A DNA stretch of 32,565 nucleotides from Candidatus Brocadia sp. (GTDB lineage Bacteria > Planctomycetota > Brocadiia > Brocadiales > Brocadiaceae). Positions within the stretch are counted from its first letter, which is position 1; the number at the start of each line of letters is the position of its first letter. Made by a program: the position numbers and the translations under genes. The notes under the pieces are model-generated. The model worked only from the letters and a program-made list of their open reading frames with translations. It was not told the origin of the DNA and did not search any database. Of the stretch, positions 8,002 to 16,356 are shown in pieces. The stretch covers positions 1-32,565 of the forward strand of contig JABWAQ010000040.1 in NCBI GenBank assembly GCA_013360945.1, given 5' to 3'.

Positions 8002-8625
8002 TTAATACTGAAGTGTTTCCGTTATTTGGTTGGCTACAAATTGTGAGTAACGTCTCATGGAAAGCAGGATAAGTTTCCAGCCGTATAGGGCGCTTTTCTG
8101 GTGTGTGCTTTCAAAGTAGTGCTTTACAAGTTCTGCAACCTCATTTTCATTGCTGTCAAAGACACCATCTGCACTCCAGACGACGATACCGGTATTTGTA
8201 GAGATCATACCTGCCTTGACGCCAAGTAACATAGGTTCATAGGGACGGTAGTGGGTTATATTCCCAAATACGATGGCATCTGCGTCATACTTCTTTTTCA
8301 AGGCCAAGAGGGTGCTTAAATTGATAGTTCCCCTGGCCCATATTTCATGTTCAGGGATAAGCGCTGCTTTATCTTCACTGGGTACGATAACTTCGAAGCT
8401 GCCGATTTTTCGCAATTCTACGGCAAACGCCTCCATTACCTCGTCTATAACAGCCTCCCGGTCTACCTGATATTCGAATGGCACGAGTAATACACGTCGT
8501 ACGAGTGTTTTTTTAAATTCATCCGTTTTCGTGTAACTAAGGGTTGAAGAGTGCCGTGGTGGTGTATTTAAACAGCCCACGACCGACACGAAACAGAGAA
8601 AAAGGATGCGCAGTGTTGATTTCAT
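8002..8625 (-). CDS. Lipoprotein of unknown function, alpha/beta fold
   Basis: A 207-residue protein with a lipoprotein signal peptide: hydrophobic 'ILFLCFVSV' followed by the lipobox VVGC (Cys at about residue 18). The mature part has an alternating pattern ('VLLVPFEY', 'VDREAVIDEVMEAFAVEL', 'FEVIVPSED', 'ADAIVFGNITHYRPY', 'TGIVVWSADGVFDS') reminiscent of TolB-N/CsgG/LpoB-type periplasmic lipoproteins; this is a fold-level guess only. It lies 31 bases downstream of a second lipoprotein gene and is probably co-transcribed with it. Proximity to the flagellar cluster could mean an envelope role in motility, but nothing in the sequence shows that. Confidence 0.75.
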   Translation of the reverse strand: MKSTLRILFLCFVSVVGCLNTPPRHSSTLSYTKTDEFKKTLVRRVLLVPFEYQVDREAVIDEVMEAFAVELRKIGSFEVIVPSEDKAALIPEHEIWARGTINLSTLLALKKKYDADAIVFGNITHYRPYEPMLLGVKAGMISTNTGIVVWSADGVFDSNENEVAELVKHYFESTHQKSALYGWKLILLSMRRYSQFVANQITETLQY

Positions 8626-8656
8626 CTGACAATTCCATTGCTTTCAAAAGAGGGGT

Positions 8657-9214
8657 TTACTGAGAATTCTCTGATTTTTGTTTCTTCTTTTCAACTAATT
8701 GTTCTATCTTTAGACCAATGAGTTCTTGCTTTGCCTTTGTCTCTTCAATCTGTGCCTTTGTCAATTCCAATGTTAACTCACGTATCTTTCTTTCGTATGG
8801 TTCCTGATTTTGTTCCAGTTTTTTGCTTAGCTTTTCGTTTTCTATAATAATCTGTTGGGTGGCTTCTAATTGCTTTTTAAGCTCTTCCAGTTCTGCTTCG
8901 AACGATATCCTTATTGCCTTTTCGCCTTCCAACTCCCTTTCAAGTAAGGCGATTTTTTCCAGCGATGATGCCAGGTCTCTTCTTGTTTGCTCAAATTGTT
9001 CGAGTAAAGATGCTCTTTTACCTTCCACACCCGTATCAATACTTACCGTTGGGCCGCTGGCCAAATAACCACTGCTTTTCTGAGGTGAAACAGTTTCTTC
9101 TGGGGAACTATCGTGACTACAAGGTTTTTGGCCTTCCTTTTTCATAAGGGATTCACAACCTAAAGCCATGTATATGAATAAAACCAAAGGAATTACAGAT
9201 AGAATCTTTCTCAT
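8657..9214 (-). CDS. Coiled-coil lipoprotein
   Basis: A 185-residue protein with a lipoprotein signal (MRKILSVIPLVLFIYMALGC, Cys20 in the lipobox ALGC), a short Pro/Ser-rich linker and then a long heptad-rich coiled coil from about residue 68 to the end ('LASSLEKIALLEREL', 'LEELKKQLEATQQI', 'KIRELTLELTKAQIEE'). A membrane-anchored periplasmic rod is the likely form. No family is recognised. An AGGAAAG site precedes the ATG. It is followed 31 bases later by the other lipoprotein gene, suggesting a two-gene operon. Confidence 0.8.
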   Translation of the reverse strand: MRKILSVIPLVLFIYMALGCESLMKKEGQKPCSHDSSPEETVSPQKSSGYLASGPTVSIDTGVEGKRASLLEQFEQTRRDLASSLEKIALLERELEGEKAIRISFEAELEELKKQLEATQQIIIENEKLSKKLEQNQEPYERKIRELTLELTKAQIEETKAKQELIGLKIEQLVEKKKQKSENSQ

Positions 9215-9411
9215 GCTCTCATTCTTTCCTCATGAATGTTTAAAATGGCAACTTTTTCCGTGAGGATTAATTTTAGATTCATTATGTACACCATGGACTA
9301 TAATAATCTTAGAACCTTATAAAATGGTATCTTATGATTATTTGAATCTATTATACCCGTCTTGTGTTGAAAAAATATTGAGCAAATGCAGTACCATGTA
9401 TAGGATTGAGG

Positions 9412-10074
9412 TTAAGGATTTGTACAGGTGATGAGTCGGTTTTTAAAAGACTGTGTTGTTTGGATGATATTGTCACTGCACATAATTGCAGAACAGATTG
9501 CAACGCATGTCCCCCCGGCATGTAATACCGTACTGATATTGTCAAGATTGATAGCGCCTATAGCAACGAGGGGGATAGTAATCTCTTTTTTTACCCGTTT
9601 TAAATACTCCAGACCTACTGGGGGCTCATAACTCTTTGTTGCGGTGTAAAACAGGGGGCCAACGCTGATATAATCAGCGCCTTCCTGTTGCGCCTTCTGT
9701 GCCTGCAATATATTGTGAGTAGAGATGCCTAGTATCTTGTTGGGATCAAGAATCTTACGTGCTGTACGGATGTTTATGTCAGACTGTCCGATATGCAGAC
9801 CGTCTGCATCTGTTTTTTTGGCGATCTCAGCGCGGTCATTTACAATGAAAATAGTTTTCGATCGGGAGGTTATTTTTTTAAACTCCTTAGCTATGGTGAG
9901 AAATTCACTGTCAGACATCTTTTTTTCCCGCAATTGTACTGCATCTGCCCCGCCTTGAATAACATCCCACAATATTTCCGGCAAGGGTCTTTTTGCAAGA
10001 CTGGAACTTATGATAACGTACAATTTTACCTCTGAGAATTTTTTAAAATAATCTTTTTTTGTAGATTTTGTCAT
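9412..10074 (-). CDS. thiE: Thiamine phosphate synthase ThiE
   Basis: Joins the pyrimidine (HMP-PP) and thiazole (THZ-P) moieties to give thiamine monophosphate. The 220 residues form the expected TIM barrel with family signatures in order: 'GGADAVQLREK' (diphosphate loop), 'FIVNDRAEIA', 'DGLHIGQSD', 'ILGISTHN', 'GADYISVGPLF', 'PLVAIGAIN' and a late 'GGTCVAICSAI' strand. No strong ribosome site is visible before the ATG, as for several genes here. No other thiamine gene is nearby. A CTGAGA string lies about 120 bases upstream but the rest of a TPP riboswitch is not seen. Confidence 0.95.
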   Translation of the reverse strand: MTKSTKKDYFKKFSEVKLYVIISSSLAKRPLPEILWDVIQGGADAVQLREKKMSDSEFLTIAKEFKKITSRSKTIFIVNDRAEIAKKTDADGLHIGQSDINIRTARKILDPNKILGISTHNILQAQKAQQEGADYISVGPLFYTATKSYEPPVGLEYLKRVKKEITIPLVAIGAINLDNISTVLHAGGTCVAICSAIMCSDNIIQTTQSFKNRLITCTNP

Positions 10075-10392
10075 TGGCTATTGACCCATTGATAAATATA
10101 TTGACACGCATTCAATGTTTGATATAATTTTGTTAGATGTATATTTTCCTGCCAAAGCGAATTTTCAACAAATCCATATGAACCTTCAGGGAGAATCTCA
10201 GCGCTACAGGTTGTTTTATGAGTGTATTTTTAAAAAACTAAAAATTCACAAATTTTATCTATTTTAATTGGTTATTGAAGTGAATACAAGTTTTTCTATA
10301 CAGCGCTGTAAACTACGGCCAGGTACTGCATCTTTGCAAGGATGGAAAAAAGTTAAAACTCATGTGTAAGGTAAAAAGATAGGTTACAAAAA
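10075..10392. other. Divergent thiE-purF intergenic region with long purF leader
   Basis: About 320 bases between divergent thiE and purF. It contains a consensus promoter facing purF (listed separately). The resulting leader of about 255 bases has some pairing potential (CCTG near 10149 with CAGG near 10207, AGCG near 10156 with CGCT near 10202), but I do not recognise a known riboswitch class. Confidence 0.5.
10101..10128 (+). promoter_or_regulatory. Consensus sigma-70 promoter toward purF
   Basis: TTGACA (10101-10106) and TATAAT (10123-10128), both exact consensus hexamers, are separated by 16 bases. Transcription would start near 10135, about 255 bases before the purF ATG. Confidence 0.75.
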
Positions 10393-11811
10393 ATGCCCGA
10401 CGTAAAAGAATATTGCGGTCTATTTGGAATTTATGGATGCGAAGATGCTGCCGAGAGGGTTTATTATGGTTTGTATTCTTTGCAACATCGTGGGGAAGAA
10501 AGCGCCGGTATTGCTTCAACAGACGGGAAAGAGATTATTTATCACAAAGGAATGGGGCTTGTATGCGATGCCCTGAAACCGCAGATGCTCAAATCTCTCA
10601 GAAACCCCGTTGCCATTGGACACGTTCGATATTCTACCATTGGTTCCAGCAATATTGGCAATGCACAACCCCTGGTAGTGGATTACTACAAAGGGAAAGT
10701 TGCCGTGGCACATAATGGGCAGTTGACCAACGCAAAAAGGCTGCGTGAAGAATTTGAAGCCAATGGATCCATATTCCATACCACCTCGGATACGGAAGTA
10801 ATTGTCCACCTCATGGCAAAGCCGTTACATATGATGCAAAAAAATTTATCCCTCGTACTGCAACAATTACGAGGAGCCTTTTCATTATTATTTTTGACCC
10901 CGGATGAGATGGTAGGGGTCCGTGACCCTCATGGTTTCAGGCCTCTGGCATTGGGAAGACTGAACGATGGCTATGTGATGGCCTCTGAAACCTGTGCCAT
11001 GGACCAGGTGGGCGCTGAGTATATTCGGGATATTAACCCGGGTGAGGCTGTTTATATCGGAAAGGATGGGATCCGGAGTGAGCATTATTGCCTTCAAAAA
11101 CAGATTAAATCCGCCTTTTGCATATTTGAACTGGTGTACTTTTCCCGGCCTGATAGCAAGGTCTATGGTGAAAGCGTACATTTATTTCGCAAGCGGCTGG
11201 GGGCCAAACTTGCCGAGGAATCACCCGTGGATGCTGATGTGGTGATTTCTGTTCCGGAGGGTGGTAATTCTGCAGCAATTGGGTACTCTCACGCCTCCGG
11301 GATACCCTTCGACAGAGGATTTATTCGTAATCATTATGTGGGCAGGACTTTTATTTTGCCCGAGCAGGACCGGCGGCATCGTGTTGTTGAGCTGAAACTG
11401 AACGCCTTAAAGGAGACTGTGGAAGGGAAACGGGTTATTGTGATTGATGATTCCATTGTAAGAGGGACAACATCAAAATCGCGATTTGGCTTGTTACGAA
11501 AGGCTGGAGCAAAGGAGATCCATGTAAAAATCAGTTGTCCCCCGAATCGTTACCCTTGCTATTATGGGATTGACTTTCAGCAAAAAGGGGAACTTATTGC
11601 AGCTAATCATACCTTGGAGGAAATCCGGCAATATTTACATGTCGAGAGCCTCAATTATCTCAGTGTGGATGGGATGATGGGTTGCACGGCACAACCTCGC
11701 CACTACTTTTGTAACGCCTGTTTTACCGGTGATTATCCAACCCCCATTGTCGAGGAAACAAAAAAACTTATCGAGAGGAAAACCGTAGAAGAAATTACAA
11801 AGGTGAGTTAG
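10393..11811 (+). CDS. purF: Amidophosphoribosyltransferase PurF
   Basis: First committed step of purine synthesis: PRPP plus glutamine to 5-phosphoribosylamine. After a seven-residue propeptide (MPDVKEY) comes the nucleophile Cys8 of the Ntn glutaminase domain ('CGLFGIYG', 'LQHRGEESAGIA', 'IGHVRYST', 'VAHNGQLTN'). The phosphoribosyltransferase domain has the PRPP loop 'VIVIDDSIVRGTTSK'. Cysteines in 'SAFCIFELVYFSRPDS', 'KISCPPNRYPCYY' and 'CNACF' match the 4Fe-4S, Bacillus-type subclass. The 472-residue length is normal. There is no clear Shine-Dalgarno. It stands alone, driven by the promoter at 10101-10128. Confidence 0.97.
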   Translation: MPDVKEYCGLFGIYGCEDAAERVYYGLYSLQHRGEESAGIASTDGKEIIYHKGMGLVCDALKPQMLKSLRNPVAIGHVRYSTIGSSNIGNAQPLVVDYYKGKVAVAHNGQLTNAKRLREEFEANGSIFHTTSDTEVIVHLMAKPLHMMQKNLSLVLQQLRGAFSLLFLTPDEMVGVRDPHGFRPLALGRLNDGYVMASETCAMDQVGAEYIRDINPGEAVYIGKDGIRSEHYCLQKQIKSAFCIFELVYFSRPDSKVYGESVHLFRKRLGAKLAEESPVDADVVISVPEGGNSAAIGYSHASGIPFDRGFIRNHYVGRTFILPEQDRRHRVVELKLNALKETVEGKRVIVIDDSIVRGTTSKSRFGLLRKAGAKEIHVKISCPPNRYPCYYGIDFQQKGELIAANHTLEEIRQYLHVESLNYLSVDGMMGCTAQPRHYFCNACFTGDYPTPIVEETKKLIERKTVEEITKVS

Positions 11812-11838
11812 ATTCCTGGAGGCATTCCGCAGCTAGAC

Positions 11839-11921
11839 GTATAGGAAATTTCATTTTATTTATGCGTGTATCAGGGTGGCACGGACAAACTCTGTTTGTC
11901 CGTGTCCGTCCCTAACTTGAC
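11839..11921 (-). repeat. 83-base hairpin repeat, copy 2 (inverted)
   Basis: Reverse-complement copy of 3160-3242, including the hairpin (CACGGACAAAC...GTTTGTCCGTG, 11880-11904) and the AT-rich end GTATAGGAAATTTC. It lies between purF and the radical SAM gene, starting 27 bases after the purF stop. It may double as a transcription terminator. Confidence 0.85.
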
Positions 11922-12006
11922 AAAAACCTGATTTATGTTGAGATTTTTTCAAAAAAAATACGCCGTTACATTTGTAGAAATATAGTTCAGATAACGTATT
12001 TAATAC

Positions 12007-12993
12007 ATGCTTACAAACCCCCTCTACCTCTTTAAAGGCATTGTCGGTAGAACCTTCTATATCATTCCTCAACGGCCGGAACGTATCCAGATAGAGATTA
12101 CCAACCGCTGTAACTATACGTGCAGCATGTGTCCCAGGGAATCCTTTAATCTGCCCGAAAACGATATCCCATTTGACCTTTTCCAGAAAATCATGGACAG
12201 GCTGGAATCCCCTTACAATATCATCCTTACCGGGTGGGGGGAACCCTTATTACACCCGGCTTTGATGGATATGATTATTTATACAAAGGGTAAAGGGCAT
12301 AAGGTTGGTGTGACAACCAACGGCTTGTTGTTAGCCCCATTCACTGAAAAGTTTTTAGAAACACTGGATAAACTGACCATTTCATTGGACAGTATAGAAG
12401 GAAGCAATGAGGTCGCAGATGGTCACCCTTCTAATAAAGTGGTGCAAAAGAACATTGAATCCCTCATGAAATACCGGGACGGTACTACAAAACCGGTCGT
12501 TACCATTCAAATAACCATGCACGACAAAAAGCAGTGCCTGGATACCGTCAGATTTGCCGGAGAAGTGGGAGCAGATCGCGTATATCTTGTGCGATTGAAC
12601 AATCCCCTGAGTAATAGTGGTTTTAAGAGACCCTGTTTGGAAGAGGAATTGGAAATTTATAAGGAGGCCGCGGGGATAGCCAGGAAGTATGGATTGCAAG
12701 TCGATAACAACTACACGGCCTTAGATAGCGGCTTCCTTCGGTTGCTGTACAAGCAACTGCGCCCCATAATGTACCGGTTTGATAAGTACTGTCCGAAACC
12801 CTATGATTATTTATATATCAATATCGATGGCAAGGCCACCCCATGCTGTGACCTTCCCCGCTATGAGGTGGGTAACGTATTAAGGCAAAGTATTGATGAA
12901 ATCTGGCATGGTGAGAATATGCACTATTTCCGTGAACATCAGGATGACGTTTGCGGTAATTGCGATGCATTAAGGCTGAAACATATAAATTAG
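12007..12993 (+). CDS. Radical SAM/SPASM domain protein
   Basis: A 328-residue radical SAM enzyme. The N-terminal 4Fe-4S motif is C35-x3-C39-x2-C42 in 'ITNRCNYTCSMCPRE', followed by 'ILTGWGEPLLHP' (the GGEP-like SAM-binding segment) and 'GVTTNGLLL'. The C terminus has a SPASM-type cysteine set: 'YCPKPYDYLYINIDGKA', 'PCCDLPRYEVGN', 'IDEIW' and 'CGNCDAL', which bind auxiliary clusters. SPASM proteins often modify peptides or cofactors, but no precursor peptide or partner gene lies beside it, so the substrate is unknown. It starts without a visible Shine-Dalgarno, and its stop codon lies within the following terminator stem. Confidence 0.9.
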   Translation: MLTNPLYLFKGIVGRTFYIIPQRPERIQIEITNRCNYTCSMCPRESFNLPENDIPFDLFQKIMDRLESPYNIILTGWGEPLLHPALMDMIIYTKGKGHKVGVTTNGLLLAPFTEKFLETLDKLTISLDSIEGSNEVADGHPSNKVVQKNIESLMKYRDGTTKPVVTIQITMHDKKQCLDTVRFAGEVGADRVYLVRLNNPLSNSGFKRPCLEEELEIYKEAAGIARKYGLQVDNNYTALDSGFLRLLYKQLRPIMYRFDKYCPKPYDYLYINIDGKATPCCDLPRYEVGNVLRQSIDEIWHGENMHYFREHQDDVCGNCDALRLKHIN

Positions 12994-13028
12994 GTTGGGT
13001 TTTTGTCTTTTAAAACCCAACCTAATTT
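12987..13028. terminator. Bidirectional hairpin terminator
   Basis: Seventeen-base perfect arms, AAATTAGGTTGGGTTTT (12987-13003) and AAAACCCAACCTAATTT (13012-13028), with an eight-base loop. It lies between the convergent radical SAM and ruvC genes and has A/T runs on both sides, so it can serve both. Confidence 0.85.
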
Positions 13029-13066
13029 AAAGCACAAAAAAGGATGTTTTGTTGTGAAATGAGAAA

Positions 13067-13540
13067 TTAACACCTAAAAGTATGACTGTGACAGATTGCA
13101 ATTGCCAGGGCGTCCGATGCATCTCTGGGCTCAGGGATTTCGGGCAGGGCAAGGATGATCTTTACCATTTCCTGCACCTGTTCCTTTTGGGCATTTCCAT
13201 TCCCTACAACCGCCTTCTTGATAACCGTGGCAGCATATTCAGTGATAGGGATATTTGCAGATGCCGCACACAAAAAGACAATCCCCCTTCCTTCGCCTAT
13301 CCTTATTGCCGACTTGATATTTTTACTGTAAAAGACCTCCTCGATAGCCATCTGATCTGGTTGATGTTTCGATATGATGTCCATGATTTTATCATGGATC
13401 GTCTGGAGCCGTTGGGAAAAGGTTTGGTTTTTACTGGCCTTGATAGAACCATAATCAATGGTTACTATCTTTGATCCAATCTTTTCTATCACACCATAAC
13501 CGGCTATTTGCGTGCCCGGGTCAATTCCAAGAATTCTCAT
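13067..13540 (-). CDS. ruvC: Crossover junction endonuclease RuvC
   Basis: Resolves Holliday junctions during recombinational repair. The 157-residue RNase H-fold protein has the four acidic catalytic residues in place: D7 in 'ILGIDPGT', E67 in 'MAIEEVF', and D140 and D143 in 'RDASDALAIAICH'. Length is typical. No Shine-Dalgarno is seen before the ATG, and ruvA/ruvB are not adjacent. It converges on the radical SAM gene, sharing the terminator at 12987-13028. Confidence 0.96.
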   Translation of the reverse strand: MRILGIDPGTQIAGYGVIEKIGSKIVTIDYGSIKASKNQTFSQRLQTIHDKIMDIISKHQPDQMAIEEVFYSKNIKSAIRIGEGRGIVFLCAASANIPITEYAATVIKKAVVGNGNAQKEQVQEMVKIILALPEIPEPRDASDALAIAICHSHTFRC

Positions 13541-13782
13541 ACGTATTTGGTATTTTATCGAAGTGTTACTTAAGGATCTTCCGGAAAGTTCAATCTATTT
13601 CATTCTTAAAGACTTCATAAAATGTTATATGAGTTTTTTTAATTGTCAATAGCAAATCTTTGTATAAATTATTTCCATTTGGATTTGCATTTTTGCTCTT
13701 TGATTTTTGAATTTTACCATTATAATTAAGTCTTTAACTTCCTGGCGCGGCTTTGCTGCAATCAAAACACATGGTTAAAGAA
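13541..13782. other. ruvC-pyrD divergent gap, left part
   Basis: AT-rich, with no gene recognised on either strand. It should hold the ruvC promoter, but no convincing hexamer pair was found. Confidence 0.4.
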
Positions 13783-13924
13783 ACAACCCCCTGTGTCCCC
13801 CTTTACTAAGGGGGATTTCTGATATCCCCCTAATGGGGATTTCTGATGTTCCCCCTTAGTAAAGGGGGTGAAGGGGGTTGTAAAAATACTTGCAAAAAGA
13901 AAGATTTCACACAGTAATACTATA
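13783..13924 (+). repeat. CCCCCTTAGTAAAGGGGG palindromic repeat with TTGCA...TACTATA tail, copy 1
   Basis: Long arms (13783-13815, with ACTAAGGGGGA, and 13850-13881, with TCCCCCTTAGT) pair into a stem around a short tandem sequence, with the string ATTTCTGAT repeated inside. A tail with ACTTGCA (13888) and GTAATACTATA (to 13924) follows. The same palindrome-plus-tail arrangement lies after pyrK (15669-15776). The tail ends 46 bases before the pyrD ATG. Confidence 0.8.
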
Positions 13925-13970
13925 ACACTGTACAACCGCACGGGAAATAAACCTTGTTTCAATAAGTCCG

Positions 13971-14891
13971 ATGTCGAAAATAAACTTAGCGGTCAACCTG
14001 GGTAATATCCAATTAGCCAATCCAACCATTCTGGCATCCGGGATTCTGGGCACGACAAAGGCATTACTGAAAAGGGTGGCAGAGCATGGCGCAGGTGCCG
14101 TGACCATCAAATCCATTAGCAGAGAACCCCGGGAGGGACACAAGAATCCTACCGTTATCACCTTTGAGGCCGGGATGCTGAATGCCGTAGGTTATTCAAA
14201 TTCCGGTGTTGATGCTGCCGCCAGGGAATTTTCCGACCTTCAGGAGATTAATGCACCGGTGATTGCAAGTGTCATCGGCACACAGAAAGAGGATTTTGTA
14301 CGGGTTGTTGAAGGTCTGTCCGGGGCAGAATTCTCAGCCATCGAAATACCCCTCTCGTGTCCACATACCCCCGGATTTGGGCTACTTGCAGGTCAAGGAA
14401 CCCCCGAAGCTACGTTTGCCATAACTTCCGAGGTAAGGAGAATAACCAAATTGCCCATATTCGTGAAACTATCTCCCAATATTCCCGGAATCTGTACGAT
14501 CGCAAAGGCCGCGGAGGATGCCGGTGCCGATGCCATTACGGCGGTGAACTCTATGGGGCCGGGTATGATCATCAATATTGAGGCACAAAAGCCTGTCCTG
14601 AGTTTCATGGTGGGTGGTGTTACCGGTGATGCCTTGCGACCCATTGCCGTACGGTGTGTGTATGATTTGTACCAGGCGATAAAAATTCCTATTATTGGAG
14701 TAGGGGGGGTCTCTACCGGGCGGCATGCCATTGAGATGATGATGGCAGGGGCATCTGCCGTAGGAATAGGAACGGGAGTTTATTACCGGGGTATCGGGGT
14801 TTTTAAAAAGGTGTGCGAAGAAATGGCCCAATGGATGCGAGAAAATAGTTTTGACAACGTTCATGAAATTGTAGGTGTTGCCCATGATTGA
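13971..14891 (+). CDS. pyrD: Dihydroorotate dehydrogenase, class 1B catalytic subunit PyrD
   Basis: Oxidises dihydroorotate to orotate in pyrimidine synthesis. The 306-residue FMN TIM barrel has catalytic Cys130 in 'IEIPLSCPHTPGFG', the mark of class 1 enzymes. Other motifs: 'ASGILGTT', 'TIKSISREPREGH' with the FMN-contacting Lys, 'VKLSPN', 'AVNSMGPGM', 'PIIGVGGVSTG' and 'GASAVGIGTG'. The overlapping pyrK gene shows it is the NAD-linked 1B type. A palindromic repeat with a conserved tail lies directly upstream, so part of its control region may be repeat-derived. Confidence 0.96.
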   Translation: MSKINLAVNLGNIQLANPTILASGILGTTKALLKRVAEHGAGAVTIKSISREPREGHKNPTVITFEAGMLNAVGYSNSGVDAAAREFSDLQEINAPVIASVIGTQKEDFVRVVEGLSGAEFSAIEIPLSCPHTPGFGLLAGQGTPEATFAITSEVRRITKLPIFVKLSPNIPGICTIAKAAEDAGADAITAVNSMGPGMIINIEAQKPVLSFMVGGVTGDALRPIAVRCVYDLYQAIKIPIIGVGGVSTGRHAIEMMMAGASAVGIGTGVYYRGIGVFKKVCEEMAQWMRENSFDNVHEIVGVAHD

Positions 14892-15684
14892 ACAGCCCAA
14901 AATGGTAAAAATTTGTGATGTCATAGAAGAATCTGCAGGCGTAAAGACATTCTTTTTCAAAGCTAATCTGGACTTTGTTCCTGGGCAATTTATTATGGTG
15001 TGGATACCCCTCATCGATGAAAAGCCCTTTACCATATCGTATATTCAGCAAGATATCATGGGTATCTCTGTTTTACGATGCGGGGCTTTTACCACTGCGC
15101 TTCACAAGAAAAAAGTAGGGGACCTCATTGGGATACGCGGTCCCTATGGCGAGGGATTTGACTTGCAAACCGGCTCAAATGTATGTGTAGCAGGGGGGGG
15201 GATTGGGATGGCATCTCTGGCAACCCTTGTGGATAGATTAAGTGCCGCAACTGTTTTACACGGGGCACGAACGGCTTCGGAAATAATCTATCAAAAACGT
15301 TTTCAAGGGATGAAATTATGCACTGATGATGGCTCCGTCGGTTTCAGGGGGACGACCGTCGATTTGCTCAGGGAATTGTTAAAAACACAGACCTTTGAAA
15401 GGGTCTATACCTGCGGCCCCGAGAAGATGATGTATAAGGTAGTTGAATTATGTAAAAATCATGGAATCGACTGTGAAGTCTCTTTAGACAGGTATATGAA
15501 ATGTGGTTTTGGTATCTGTGGACAATGTGATTGCAGTGGACAAAGGGTATGTATTGAAGGCCCTGTTTTTAATACAGCAGAATTAAACACGATGAACGAC
15601 TTTGGCAAAATAACCATATTGAAAACAGGGGAAAGGGTTAATATTCATAGTACAGCAAGCCGCAACGAAGTCCTCCTTTACTAA
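14884..15684 (+). CDS. pyrK: Dihydroorotate dehydrogenase electron transfer subunit PyrK
   Basis: FAD/2Fe-2S subunit that passes electrons from PyrD to NAD. I chose the ATG at 14884, which overlaps the pyrD stop by 8 bases and gives 266 residues; an in-frame GTG at 14875 is possible. The flavin domain has 'PGQFIMVWIP' and 'KPFTISY', the NAD domain 'VAGGGIGMASL' and 'YTCGPEKMMYKV'. The cluster cysteines are C207, C212, C215 and C223 in 'KCGFGICGQC' and 'VCIEGPVF', with a shortened loop before the last. The final residues (VLLY) and the TAA stop are encoded by a palindromic repeat, so the C terminus has probably been replaced or trimmed. Confidence 0.93.
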   Translation: MIEQPKMVKICDVIEESAGVKTFFFKANLDFVPGQFIMVWIPLIDEKPFTISYIQQDIMGISVLRCGAFTTALHKKKVGDLIGIRGPYGEGFDLQTGSNVCVAGGGIGMASLATLVDRLSAATVLHGARTASEIIYQKRFQGMKLCTDDGSVGFRGTTVDLLRELLKTQTFERVYTCGPEKMMYKVVELCKNHGIDCEVSLDRYMKCGFGICGQCDCSGQRVCIEGPVFNTAELNTMNDFGKITILKTGERVNIHSTASRNEVLLY

Positions 15685-15776
15685 GGGAGATTTCGGAGTT
15701 CCCCCTTAGTAAAGGGGGTGAAGGGGGTTGTCAAAAGACTTGCAAAAAAAGAAAGCATTTATACGGTATTACTATA
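15669..15776 (+). repeat. CCCCCTTAGTAAAGGGGG palindromic repeat with tail, copy 2
   Basis: Stem arms TCCTCCTTTACTAAGGGAGA and TTCCCCCTTAGTAAAGGGGG are followed by TGAAGGGGGTTGT and a tail from ACTTGCA (15738) to TACTATA (15776). It matches the element before pyrD. Its first arm contains the last codons and stop of pyrK. Confidence 0.82.
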
Positions 15777-15900
15777 ATCGGTAGTATGCTTGAAATATAA
15801 TGTTAAATGCTTATGTTTTGGCGCCAGGCAACACAGAATGAAACACTTTATTGACCAGCCATAGTTGCACTTCACTAATCTTAAAATAAGGAGGCATCTT

Positions 15901-16318
15901 ATGAGTCGGGTTACTACGTTGTTCATGGTTTTTTATTAGTTGTAATAGCGGGCATTTTAGGAACAGGAAAAGTGATTGCGGCCCATCCCGTGCCACACAA
16001 AGACGTGCAGGAGATCATGACGAAAGAACTCACGATTGTCCCGGCAAGGATGGGTTGATGCTCACCGTCACCTATCCGCCCGGCTGGGTGGATGAAATTC
16101 ACCGTCACAACGCTCACGTATTCCTCTACGTGCTGGAAGGCTCGATGATGCAGCTGAAAGGCGGTCCTGAAGTGATGCTGAAACCCGGCGATGACTTCTA
16201 TGAAGGTCCGGACGACATTCACGTCGTGGGGCGTAATGCAAGTTCCACACATCCAGCAAAATTTGTTGTGGTGCTGATCAAGGACAAGGGTGCGCCGCCC
16301 GTCATTCCCGTGAAGTGA
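15901..16318 (+). pseudogene. Cupin-domain exported protein, frameshifted
   Basis: An AAGGAGG site and ATG open a signal peptide (MSRVTTLFMVF). The frame is lost in a T6 run at 15929-15934, where one more T would continue as 'LLVVIAGILGTGKVIAAHP'. A second shift near 16032-16038 moves to the frame that encodes the cupin ('PPGWVDEIHRHNAHVFLYVLEG' in two pieces, 'PGDDFYEGPDDIHVVGRN'), ending at 16318. The metal-binding histidines of both cupin motifs are intact. An internal ATG at 16055 would give an 87-residue cupin without a signal peptide. Base composition is more GC-rich than the flanks, suggesting transfer. A homopolymer sequencing error could explain the first shift but not easily the second. 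Confidence 0.75.
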
Positions 16319-16356
16319 TTCTTCTGCACGGTTTATTTGTTCAGGAGGTATGATAT

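Noticed and set aside
10140..10215. Possible TPP riboswitch upstream of thiE (CTGAGA on the minus strand at 10201-10196).
   Set aside because: Only the CTGAGA string fits. The second conserved block (ACCTGAT...GATAATGCCAGCG) is not present at the right distance.
13783..13881. CRISPR-like array in the CCCCCTTAGT region.
   Set aside because: The repetition is one large palindrome with a short internal duplication, without regular spacers or cas genes.
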